Shown here: in pieces, positions 1-6,855 of the stretch
Numbering within the stretch: the stretch's first letter is position 1
How the letters are laid out: every line of letters begins with the position of its first letter
Notes under the pieces: generated by a model
The model's database searches: none
What the model saw: the letters and a program-made list of their open reading frames with translations, nothing else
What the model was told of the DNA's origin: nothing
NCBI GenBank assembly: GCA_020025655.1
Contig: JAHHRR010000014.1
Coordinates: 1-40,957, forward strand
Origin: Oscillospiraceae bacterium
GTDB taxonomy: Bacteria > Bacillota > Clostridia > Oscillospirales > Oscillospiraceae
Reading direction: 5' to 3'
Length of the DNA stretch: 40,957 nt
Program-made: the position numbers and the translations under genes

Positions 1-36
1 TTAATCTAATTCCATTTTATCGGGCAGTTATATGAC

Positions 37-77
37 AAAAAACGGAGTGTATCGAAAATCGATACACTCCGTTTTTT
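37..77. terminator. Bidirectional intrinsic terminator
   Basis: A perfect 18-bp inverted repeat (37-54 and 60-77) with a 5-nt loop has an A6 run on one side and a T6 run on the other, so it can stop transcription in both directions. It probably ends a plus-strand gene lying left of the window. Its core, AAAAAACGGAGTG, recurs in the terminator at 3797. Confidence 0.85.
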
Positions 78-282
78 GATTTCATTGTTTTCTAAATTAC
101 TTCCTTATCTGGCATTAGCTTTTGGCTGCACCGTTTTTATCGGAAGTTTTCTGTTTCTGCTGATAAATCAAGGTTGAATTTCTGGATACCTCAAACGGCC
201 TTTTTATGAGTCCCAAGGAGGCCTCAATTCTCTGCCTCAAGGGCTCGGGCTTACTGGTCGGCAAGAAATAACTTATAGGCTT
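78..282. other. Intergenic stretch, no supported gene
   Basis: Together with the two flanking terminators this makes 322 bases without a supported gene at the left edge. A 60-codon open frame on the minus strand (115-297) starts inside the 3' arm of the neighbouring terminator, has no independent ribosome binding site and resembles nothing I know. I do not call it a gene. Confidence 0.5.
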
Positions 283-317
283 AAAAAATTCCCCCATTTC
301 TATAAATGGGGGAATTT
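283..317 (-). terminator. Intrinsic terminator of the peptidase-like gene
   Basis: Read on the minus strand, a 14-bp stem with a GGGGG core and a 4-nt loop is followed by T6. It lies directly after the stop codon of the gene at 323-964. Confidence 0.85.
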
Positions 318-322
318 AAGTT

Positions 323-964
323 TTATTTACGGCTTATTTTAAGCATATTGCAGAGCACACCGGCGCTGTACATTTTCATGTAGCTCATAAATTCATACTT
401 TTCTATGTACAGTTCTCGGCCCCAGGAGGAGATTCTGATATAGTTTTCATCTATCCCGGTTGCGGTTACATAGTGAGCTTTTGCAGAGGCTGTTTTAATA
501 TATGTGTCACCGGATTTTGTGTATAAATCCAGCTTGTTTTTCTTCCAAATACACGGAAAATTCTGGCCCACAGACATTATTACCGGTATATCGTCACTGA
601 GCTGCTGCTCTATTCTGGCAAAGAGCTTTTCTCCGGATGCCTGCCACATTGCGGAATATTCCATTTTTCGGTTCTTAAAATAGAGATTAAGTCCCGCAGT
701 TAAAACGATCGGGTTCATCCCCAGCTTAGGAATAAGAGGGAAGTAGCGCCGGTTTAAAAATCTGAGAAATTCATTATACTGCGTCAGGGAAACAGGGGAG
801 GAGGCTTTGCCTCCGCTTGTAAGATATATAATAAGGTCAGCTGCCGCCACAATTCCGCAGCCGCACTTTTTTATGACTGCACTGTCAGACTTCGTCTGAT
901 TGCCGCCATAGGAAGCTCTTCCGTTATCACTGACTGAGGTATAGGTATATTTTAATTCTGTCAT
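323..964 (-). CDS. Papain-like (C39-like) cysteine peptidase domain protein
   Basis: The protein has 213 residues. A CGCG motif (Cys34, Cys36) starts a hydrophobic helix near residue 40. His164 sits in AHYVTATGID, and an SSWG segment lies at 179-182. This Cys, His and (N/S)SWG order is that of C39-like and papain-like folds, so a cysteine peptidase or a related non-catalytic fold is inferred. There is no signal peptide or membrane segment, so it is probably cytoplasmic. It is transcribed away from the MoxR/VWA pair from its own promoter at 985-1013, and a GGCGGTG ribosome site lies about 7 nt before the ATG. I do not know its substrate. The catalytic assignment rests on motif pattern alone. 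Confidence 0.6.
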   Translation of the reverse strand: MTELKYTYTSVSDNGRASYGGNQTKSDSAVIKKCGCGIVAAADLIIYLTSGGKASSPVSLTQYNEFLRFLNRRYFPLIPKLGMNPIVLTAGLNLYFKNRKMEYSAMWQASGEKLFARIEQQLSDDIPVIMSVGQNFPCIWKKNKLDLYTKSGDTYIKTASAKAHYVTATGIDENYIRISSWGRELYIEKYEFMSYMKMYSAGVLCNMLKISRK

Positions 965-984
965 AAATTCACCGCCTGCAAAGC

Positions 985-1013
985 ATTATATATTGTCTAT
1001 GCAGCCTTTGCAA
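985..1013 (-). promoter_or_regulatory. Sigma-A-type promoter of the peptidase-like gene
   Basis: On the minus strand TTGCAA (1008-1013) is followed after 17 nt by TATAAT (985-990), upstream of the start at 964. It lies back to back with the MoxR promoter. Confidence 0.7.
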
Positions 1014-1030
1014 TATTATCCAGAACGCTG

Positions 1031-1059
1031 ATGACAAAAGATGCTTTTGCTGTTATAAT
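1031..1059 (+). promoter_or_regulatory. Sigma-A-type promoter of the MoxR/VWA operon
   Basis: ATGACA (1031-1036), 17 nt, TATAAT (1054-1059). Transcription should start near 1066. The ATG at 1031 is therefore part of the -35 box and not a start codon. Confidence 0.75.
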
Positions 1060-1102
1060 TGTTTTAGTTAATTGCAGAAAGCATATACCTCGGAGGGATA
1101 TT

Positions 1103-2023
1103 ATGAGTATGATATTGGATTTTTTAAGAAGTGAAGGTATAGACGAAAGTCTTATAGAAAAAATAGAGGATTTCCGAAAAGAATTTCCCATCGAAGAAGG
1201 CCATGAATATCGCGTACCTAAGCCCAAATTCATGTATTACGGCAAAGAAGTATGGCTCAAGGCCCTTACAGCACTTTTATCCGGTGAAAACCTGCTTCTG
1301 GTCGGTCCCAAAGCCACCGGTAAGAATGTTCTGGCAGAAAATCTTGCCGCAGTATTCAATCGCCCTGAATGGGACATTTCATTCTATCTGAACACAGATG
1401 CAGCTTCTCTTATCGGAACCGACACCTTCAAAAACGGCGAAGTCAGTCTCAGACACGGCCCCATTTATCAGTGCGCCGAGTTCGGCGGCTTCGGTATTCT
1501 GGATGAAATAAATATGGCAAAGAACGAGTCTCTGGCTGTACTCCATGCAACCCTTGACTTCCGCCGTATTATAGATGTTCCCGGATATGACAGAATCCAG
1601 CTTGCTCCATGCACAAGATTCATTGCTACCATGAACTATGGCTACGCCGGCACCCGTGAAGTTAACGAAGCACTTGCTTCTCGTTTTATGGTCATCAATA
1701 TGCCTGTTATATCCGAGCAGGATCTTAAACGTCTGCTGATGTCTGAAAATAAAAATCTCAACGAAAAATACGCCGAGCAGCTTGCATCTCTCTTCCAGGA
1801 AATCCGCAAGAAGTGTGACAGCTCTGAAATTTCCACCAAGGCACTCGACCTTCGTGGTCTTCTTGCATCCGTCCATCTTGTAGAAAATGGTCTGAGCGTA
1901 AGAGACGCTTTAGAGCTGGGCATAGTAAATAAATCCTTCGACGACTTCGAACGTCAGCTTGTATCTGATATCATTGACACACGTATTTCCGACACGCTCG
2001 GCCGCAGCGATATCTTCAGCTAA
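1103..2023 (+). CDS. MoxR-type AAA+ ATPase
   Basis: This 306-residue ATPase belongs to the MoxR/CbbQ class of AAA+ proteins, which remodel partner proteins together with a VWA-domain protein. It has Walker A GPKATGKN (68-75), Walker B ILDEIN (132-137), a sensor 1 Asn in FIATMNYG near 178 and a likely arginine finger in ALASRF near 194. The Walker A motif ends in Asn where most P-loops have Ser or Thr. The start at 1103 has GGAGG 7 nt upstream and lies downstream of the predicted transcription start, whereas the in-frame ATG at 1031 falls in the -35 box. The VWA gene starts 2 nt after the stop, so the two are probably co-translated and work as one complex. The client is unknown. Confidence 0.85.
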   Translation: MSMILDFLRSEGIDESLIEKIEDFRKEFPIEEGHEYRVPKPKFMYYGKEVWLKALTALLSGENLLLVGPKATGKNVLAENLAAVFNRPEWDISFYLNTDAASLIGTDTFKNGEVSLRHGPIYQCAEFGGFGILDEINMAKNESLAVLHATLDFRRIIDVPGYDRIQLAPCTRFIATMNYGYAGTREVNEALASRFMVINMPVISEQDLKRLLMSENKNLNEKYAEQLASLFQEIRKKCDSSEISTKALDLRGLLASVHLVENGLSVRDALELGIVNKSFDDFERQLVSDIIDTRISDTLGRSDIFS

Positions 2024-2025
2024 AC

Positions 2026-3738
2026 ATGGAGGAAGTATCTGAGCTTCAAAGGAAGCGGGCTGTAAATATAATCTGGAATTCCGCTAAAAATTACAGCTTC
2101 TCTCCGGATTTTAAAGCCTACGATAAAAATGGTAATGCGGATCTTAACTGGAACTGTCTTATTGGTGCTGTCAGAAAGCATTACGATTATCCCAAAATAG
2201 AAGAGGTTTTTAAGGGTCTTACTCAATATGAAGACGGAGACATCTACGAAAGTCTTTTCTGGCTTGGACTTGAAAACAGTATTTTTCAAAAGGAAGTAAC
2301 CACACGCCCCGTTCTCGCAAGTCTGCGCAAAAAATACGCCGAGGCTTTCGTGGCTGAGTACAGACTTCCTATTGACGACTACAAACTTTACGATTGTCTT
2401 GCACTGGCCCACTATATGCGTGTCTTAGGAAAAGAGCCGAAGCTGAATAAATATGATTTAAAGCTCCTTGACGAACTGGAATTTACTCCGGATATGACAA
2501 CCGACGAGATTGTCCAGCGTGCCAGAGAAATGTTCCAGCGCTGGTTTCAAATAACCGCAGAAGAGAAAAAGCAGGAACGCAGGAAGAATTTTCTGAGTTT
2601 CCGACGCCGTAAGCAGACTGACAGAAATCAGCGGTACAGAAAGTTCGGTATAGGTTTTGCAGACCATCCGTCTCATATGTATGGCGGCTCCTCAGCTGAC
2701 GCTCAGCGTGAGGACGAGGAGATACGCACAAAAATGACCGCAGAAGAACTGCGTGAATTCATGTCTGTAAAATACGGCCAGCCTATTTATAACAACGGTC
2801 AAATCCGTGAAATTGAAAATAAGCTCTGTAACGGCAATCACAGCGACTGCCATCTGCATTTTACAAAGGGCAAGGCAGTTGAAGGCAAGATTCAAAACGG
2901 CTTTGAAGCCCTTCAGAAGTCTAAGGAAGTGCTTCAGAAAGCAAACAACCGCAAGGTTTATAAAGAGAATCTGGCACAGAACAGAACCGCTGTTGCAAAG
3001 CTTGCAGGAAAAATTCAAAACTCAATTCTGCTCCATTTACAGCCGTCTCCCATAAAGGCTAACTCCGGCACACTTAACGGCAGCAACGTATGGCGAGCAG
3101 TCTATCTTAATGATGACAAGGTCTTTATTAAAGACGAGCAGAATGATATGGGAAATCTGAGTGTTGACATTCTTCTCGATGCATCTACATCCCAGAAGAA
3201 TCGTCAGGAAACAGTTTCAGGTCAGGGCTACACCATTGCCGAAGCGCTGACCCGCTGCGGTATTCCGTGCCGTGTAATGTCTTTCTGCTCAATGACAGGA
3301 TACACCATCATGCGTGTTTTCAGGGACTATAATGAGCCAGCTAAGAACGACAACATTTTTGACTATGTATCCAACGGCTGCAACCGTGACGGTCTTGCAA
3401 TAAGAGCTGCTCACTATCTTATGAACCAGTCCCCGTACGATCACAAAATTCTAATCGTTCTCTCTGATGTAAAGCCGAACGACATTAAAAAGATCCGCGG
3501 CAGCGGGGAAGAGGAGTTTGTTCCGTACGAAAGCTCTGCCGGTATAACTGACACCGCTTACGAAGTCCGCAGGGCCCGTTCTGACGGTATTTCAGTTATA
3601 TGTGTATTTACAGGTGAAGATGAGGATGTAGCCTCTGCAAAGCTTGTATACGGCCGTGACTTTGCAAGGATTCAGAGTCTCGATAAGCTTGCAGATACAG
3701 TTGGAACTCTCATTCAAAATCAGATCAGAAATCTGTAA
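2026..3738 (+). CDS. VWA-domain protein, partner of the MoxR ATPase
   Basis: The protein has 570 residues and no signal peptide. The N-terminal 350 residues are largely alpha-helical and charged, with an Arg/Lys-rich stretch around 180-205. A C-terminal VWA domain starts near 378 with the MIDAS motif DASTS (385-389). LSD at 479-481 supplies a later metal-site Asp, and the position normally carrying the MIDAS Thr reads NRDG (454-457). MoxR/VWA pairs are known to act as metal- or complex-maturation chaperones, and CobST and NorQD are examples. The start overlaps the end region of the ATPase gene without a strong ribosome site, which suggests translational coupling. A terminator follows at 3797. 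Confidence 0.8.
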   Translation: MEEVSELQRKRAVNIIWNSAKNYSFSPDFKAYDKNGNADLNWNCLIGAVRKHYDYPKIEEVFKGLTQYEDGDIYESLFWLGLENSIFQKEVTTRPVLASLRKKYAEAFVAEYRLPIDDYKLYDCLALAHYMRVLGKEPKLNKYDLKLLDELEFTPDMTTDEIVQRAREMFQRWFQITAEEKKQERRKNFLSFRRRKQTDRNQRYRKFGIGFADHPSHMYGGSSADAQREDEEIRTKMTAEELREFMSVKYGQPIYNNGQIREIENKLCNGNHSDCHLHFTKGKAVEGKIQNGFEALQKSKEVLQKANNRKVYKENLAQNRTAVAKLAGKIQNSILLHLQPSPIKANSGTLNGSNVWRAVYLNDDKVFIKDEQNDMGNLSVDILLDASTSQKNRQETVSGQGYTIAEALTRCGIPCRVMSFCSMTGYTIMRVFRDYNEPAKNDNIFDYVSNGCNRDGLAIRAAHYLMNQSPYDHKILIVLSDVKPNDIKKIRGSGEEEFVPYESSAGITDTAYEVRRARSDGISVICVFTGEDEDVASAKLVYGRDFARIQSLDKLADTVGTLIQNQIRNL

Positions 3739-3796
3739 TATCTGAAAAGGGCAGGGATGGAGAGCTTAAAGCCCTGAACCTTTTAAATTTAATGCT

Positions 3797-3830
3797 AAAA
3801 AACGGAGTGCTTAACTGTACTCCGTTTTTA
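3797..3830 (+). terminator. Intrinsic terminator of the MoxR/VWA operon
   Basis: The stem AAAAACGGAGTGC pairs with GTACTCCGTTTTT, with one G-T pair and a 6-nt loop, and ends in a T run. The A-rich 5' arm allows bidirectional use. The stem core matches that at 37-77. Confidence 0.8.
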
Positions 3831-3855
3831 TATTCTTAAATTTATTTAAGAATTC

Positions 3856-3883
3856 TTGCCATTTTATACTGGATGTGTATAAT
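3856..3883 (+). promoter_or_regulatory. Sigma-A-type promoter of the small membrane protein
   Basis: TTGCCA (3856-3861), 16 nt, TATAAT (3878-3883), about 55 nt before the SD. Confidence 0.7.
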
Positions 3884-3943
3884 CAAAAACATAAAGAGTC
3901 ATTAAAACAGGCTTCTAAATTTAATATCAGGGGGTAAATACAC

Positions 3944-4276
3944 ATGAAAAAGCCAGACGATATAAATCGAACAAGCAGGCTTCTTTCAGAAGAAAAGAGC
4001 TACGGCATAACCGTTATGCTTCTGTCCTTCTGGGCCTTGTATAACTGCCATCAGAGCATTACCAAAGACATCGAATTAAACCCTCTGCCGGGCATAATCG
4101 CTCTGCTTGCAGTTCTTATTCAGGTTTTTTCCCAGAAGGGAATTAAAAAGGGACTTGAAGCAGAGGATGAATTCTATACAGAGGACGACCCCAGAACGAG
4201 TCGTTTTGTAAAGCTTGCCGCTGCTCTTGCCGCCGGACTTACGCTTTTAACCTATCTTTCAGTTAAAATATTTTAA
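3944..4276 (+). CDS. Small membrane protein, unknown function
   Basis: This is a 110-residue protein that I do not recognise. A polar N-terminus of about 20 residues is followed by three likely membrane segments (about 20-36, 48-64 and 88-107). A short acidic loop (EAEDEFYTEDDPR, about 72-84) separates the last two. A GGGGG ribosome site precedes the ATG by 9 nt, and a good promoter lies at 3856-3883, so it is expressed on its own. It lies between a terminator and the convergent pfp gene. Nothing in the context points to a function. Confidence 0.7.
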   Translation: MKKPDDINRTSRLLSEEKSYGITVMLLSFWALYNCHQSITKDIELNPLPGIIALLAVLIQVFSQKGIKKGLEAEDEFYTEDDPRTSRFVKLAAALAAGLTLLTYLSVKIF

Positions 4277-4405
4277 TCGCTTCAAAGGCCGAATTCATAT
4301 TTCAGCCTTATGAGCGGGAAATTTTTAATATTAATTCTAAAATAAGTTAATATACCCTTAATAGACTGCTGTCTGATTGATGTTAGAATTTCCATACAAA
4401 AATAA

Positions 4406-4449
4406 TAATTCCCTTGCTTTTATCACTGCGGATAAAAGCAAGGGAATTA
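4406..4449 (-). terminator. Intrinsic terminator of pfp
   Basis: A 19-bp perfect stem with a 6-nt loop (ACTGCG) is followed on the minus strand by an A/T run ending in TTTTTG. It lies 37 nt past the pfp stop codon. Confidence 0.8.
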
Positions 4450-4485
4450 CATATAGTATAATTTTTGAGCTTAGCTCTTGAGATT

Positions 4486-5730
4486 TTATTTTGCCAGAAC
4501 CTTTTTAAGGCGGGCATATCTGGGTAGAGAGTTCTCACGGGGCAGATCAGGCTCTCCCTGAATAAGAGGAAGAACATAGTCAATAAACTCGTGCTTGAGA
4601 CCGTTCTTATCCTCGTTTATCCACTCCATAGGAACTTTTTTCTCGTAGTTTGCAACGCTCTCCAGAGGGATGAGAACATAATCGCACTTGTAGTTTCCGT
4701 TTTCATCCTTATTGCGCTTGAAAGCAACCATTTTACCGCTAACACCGTTAACAGCGTTTCTTACCGCTTCCATACCTGCTTTGCAGGCCTCATCGACATC
4801 AGTCTGAGAAGCAATGTGGGCACCGCAGCGCTGCAGAAGGCTGAATTCGATACCACGAACCTTTGCGCCTGTTCTTTCACGAACAATCTGAGCCAGAAGG
4901 GAAGCAAGGCCGCCCAGCTGAGCATGGCCGAAGCCATCGGTTGAAGAAGTTTTTGCCTCGGAAACGAAGCTGCCGTCAGCGTAATGGATGCCTTCAGAAA
5001 CAGCAATAAATACCTTTCCGTTTCTGGTGTAGACGTCCATAACGTCCTGAAGGAATTTTTCCATATCAAAATCATACTCAGGCAGATATATAAGGTCGGG
5101 GCCTGAACCGAACTCGGTTGCAAGCGCTGCGCTTGCGGCAAGCCAGCCGGCGTGACGGCCCATGATTTCGACAATGGTGATCATACCCTTATCATAAACT
5201 TTAGCATCCTTGTTGATTTCCATGCAGGATGTAGCAATATATTTAGCAGCACTGGCAAAACCGGGGCAATGATCAGTACCGAACAGGTCATTGTCAATTG
5301 TCTTGGGGACACCCATTACACGACATTCATACCCGACAGATTCCATATAGCGGCTGATCTTGTTGCAGGTATCCATGGAATCATTACCGCCGTTATAGAA
5401 GAAATACCTGACATTGTATTTCTTGAATACCTCAAGTATACGCTTGTAATCAGTGTCATCTGTTTCAGGGTCCGCAATTTTGTAGCGGCATGATCCCAAT
5501 TCAGAAGAAGGTGTATGAAGCAGGAGTTCCAGCTCCTTAGGGTCTTCTTCGTCCATGACAAAAAGTCTGTCCTCAAGAACGCCCTTTATACCGTGATTTG
5601 CGCCATATACCCTGGTGATTTCTTCTGCATCGAGAGCTGCTCTGATAACACCGTAAGCGCTGGCATTGATAACAGCAGTAGGGCCTCCGGATTGGCCGAA
5701 AATGCAGGAACCTATAAGCTTTTCACTCAT
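4486..5730 (-). CDS. pfp: 6-phosphofructokinase, PPi-dependent type
   Basis: The 414-residue enzyme phosphorylates fructose 6-phosphate to fructose 1,6-bisphosphate in glycolysis. It shows the N-terminal GQSGGPTAVINAS loop, GGNDS at 114-118, PKTIDND at 142-148 and MGRHAGW near 190. In known PFKs an Asp at the second GGxDS position together with Lys in PKTIDND marks use of pyrophosphate as donor, while ATP enzymes have GGDGS and PGTIDND. PPi use, and hence reversibility, is therefore inferred. GGAGG lies 10 nt before the ATG. It diverges from fba, so two consecutive glycolytic steps share one intergenic region. Confidence 0.9.
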   Translation of the reverse strand: MSEKLIGSCIFGQSGGPTAVINASAYGVIRAALDAEEITRVYGANHGIKGVLEDRLFVMDEEDPKELELLLHTPSSELGSCRYKIADPETDDTDYKRILEVFKKYNVRYFFYNGGNDSMDTCNKISRYMESVGYECRVMGVPKTIDNDLFGTDHCPGFASAAKYIATSCMEINKDAKVYDKGMITIVEIMGRHAGWLAASAALATEFGSGPDLIYLPEYDFDMEKFLQDVMDVYTRNGKVFIAVSEGIHYADGSFVSEAKTSSTDGFGHAQLGGLASLLAQIVRERTGAKVRGIEFSLLQRCGAHIASQTDVDEACKAGMEAVRNAVNGVSGKMVAFKRNKDENGNYKCDYVLIPLESVANYEKKVPMEWINEDKNGLKHEFIDYVLPLIQGEPDLPRENSLPRYARLKKVLAK

Positions 5731-5787
5731 AAAACAAATGCCTCCAAAATAATTTTCAATTTTTTCTTGTTTTGTCTAATGTGCTTC

Positions 5788-5816
5788 TTGATTATAGTAT
5801 AGAATGAGGATATAAT
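5788..5816 (+). promoter_or_regulatory. Sigma-A-type promoter of fba
   Basis: TTGATT (5788-5793), 17 nt, TATAAT (5811-5816), 67 nt upstream of the aldolase start. I find no equally clear -35 for the divergent pfp gene. Confidence 0.75.
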
Positions 5817-5883
5817 ATAAATGCGAATTTGTAAATATGCTATTTGAACAAATTTGTAGAATTTTTAAGGGAGATTTTGAAAA

Positions 5884-6819
5884 ATGCCTCTTGTAACAAC
5901 AAAAGAAATGTTCGAAAAAGCCTATAACGGTGGTTATGCTATTGGCGCTTTCAATGTTAACAACATGGAAATCATACAAGGTATAACTGAAGCTGCTCAG
6001 CAGCTCAATGCTCCTCTTATTCTCCAAGTATCCAAAGGTGCCCGTGCATATGCAAATCACACTTATCTTATGAAACTCGTCGAAGCAGCCGTACAGGAAA
6101 CCGGTCTGCCCATCGCTCTTCACCTTGACCACGGTGATACCTTTGAGCTCTGCAAATCCTGCATTGACGGCGGCTTCACTTCTGTTATGATAGATGCCTC
6201 TTCCAAATCCTTCGAAGATAATATTTCCCTTACCCGTCAGGTCGTTGACTATGCCCACGACCACGGCGTTGTCGTCGAAGCTGAGCTGGGTACTCTGGCC
6301 GGCATTGAGGACGAGGTAAATATTTCATCTGAAGACAGCTCTTATACCAGACCTGAAGATGTTCAGGAATTCGTTGAGCGTACCCAGTGCGACTCTCTGG
6401 CTATCGCAATCGGTACTTCTCACGGTGCATTCAAGTTCAAACCCGGTACAAACCCCAAACTGAGACTTGATATTCTCGAAGAGGTTGAAAAGCGCCTGCC
6501 CGGTTTCCCCATAGTTCTGCATGGCTCTTCTTCCGTTCCTCAGGAGTTTGTTGATACCATAAATGCCCACGGCGGTAATATGTCCGGCGCTATCGGTGTT
6601 CCCGAAGATCAGCTTCGTGAAGCTGCAAGAAGAGCAGTCTGCAAAATCAACATCGATTCCGACCTGCGTCTTGCAATGACCGCAAGTGTTCGTAAATGCC
6701 TCGACGAGCATCCCGATCAGTTTGACCCCCGCAAGTATCTCGGCCCTGCACGTGATGCAATCAGAGATATGGTCATGCACAAGATTGTCGATGTTCTCGG
6801 CTGCGACGGCAAAGCCTGA
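5884..6819 (+). CDS. fba: Class II fructose-bisphosphate aldolase
   Basis: The 311-residue zinc-dependent aldolase cleaves fructose 1,6-bisphosphate to dihydroxyacetone phosphate and glyceraldehyde 3-phosphate. The HLDHG motif supplies Asp82 and the zinc ligand His83. Further zinc ligands are His180 (GTSHG) and His213 (VLHGSS). NIDSD (256-260) binds substrate phosphate. Length and motifs fit the class II family; some close relatives prefer tagatose bisphosphate, and the sequence alone cannot exclude that. AAGGGAG precedes the ATG, and the promoter is at 5788-5816. The P-type ATPase-like gene follows after 36 nt and is probably co-transcribed. Confidence 0.92.
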   Translation: MPLVTTKEMFEKAYNGGYAIGAFNVNNMEIIQGITEAAQQLNAPLILQVSKGARAYANHTYLMKLVEAAVQETGLPIALHLDHGDTFELCKSCIDGGFTSVMIDASSKSFEDNISLTRQVVDYAHDHGVVVEAELGTLAGIEDEVNISSEDSSYTRPEDVQEFVERTQCDSLAIAIGTSHGAFKFKPGTNPKLRLDILEEVEKRLPGFPIVLHGSSSVPQEFVDTINAHGGNMSGAIGVPEDQLREAARRAVCKINIDSDLRLAMTASVRKCLDEHPDQFDPRKYLGPARDAIRDMVMHKIVDVLGCDGKA

Positions 6820-6855
6820 TTTACCGCTAAAAGATTCTAACAGGAGGTGGCAAAA

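Noticed and set aside
115..297. 60-codon open frame on the minus strand
   Set aside because: It begins inside the 3' arm of a strong terminator, has no separate SD and no recognisable protein features.
1031..1102. Extended N-terminus for the MoxR ATPase
   Set aside because: These codons cover the -35 and -10 boxes, and the SD and transcription start place the true start at 1103.
5776..6264. Long open frame antisense to fba
   Set aside because: It is a shadow of the aldolase gene with no SD and no protein-like motifs.
6847..6855. GTG start for the P-type ATPase-like gene
   Set aside because: The GTG overlaps the only SD; the TTG at 6856 is 7 nt after AGGAGGT.
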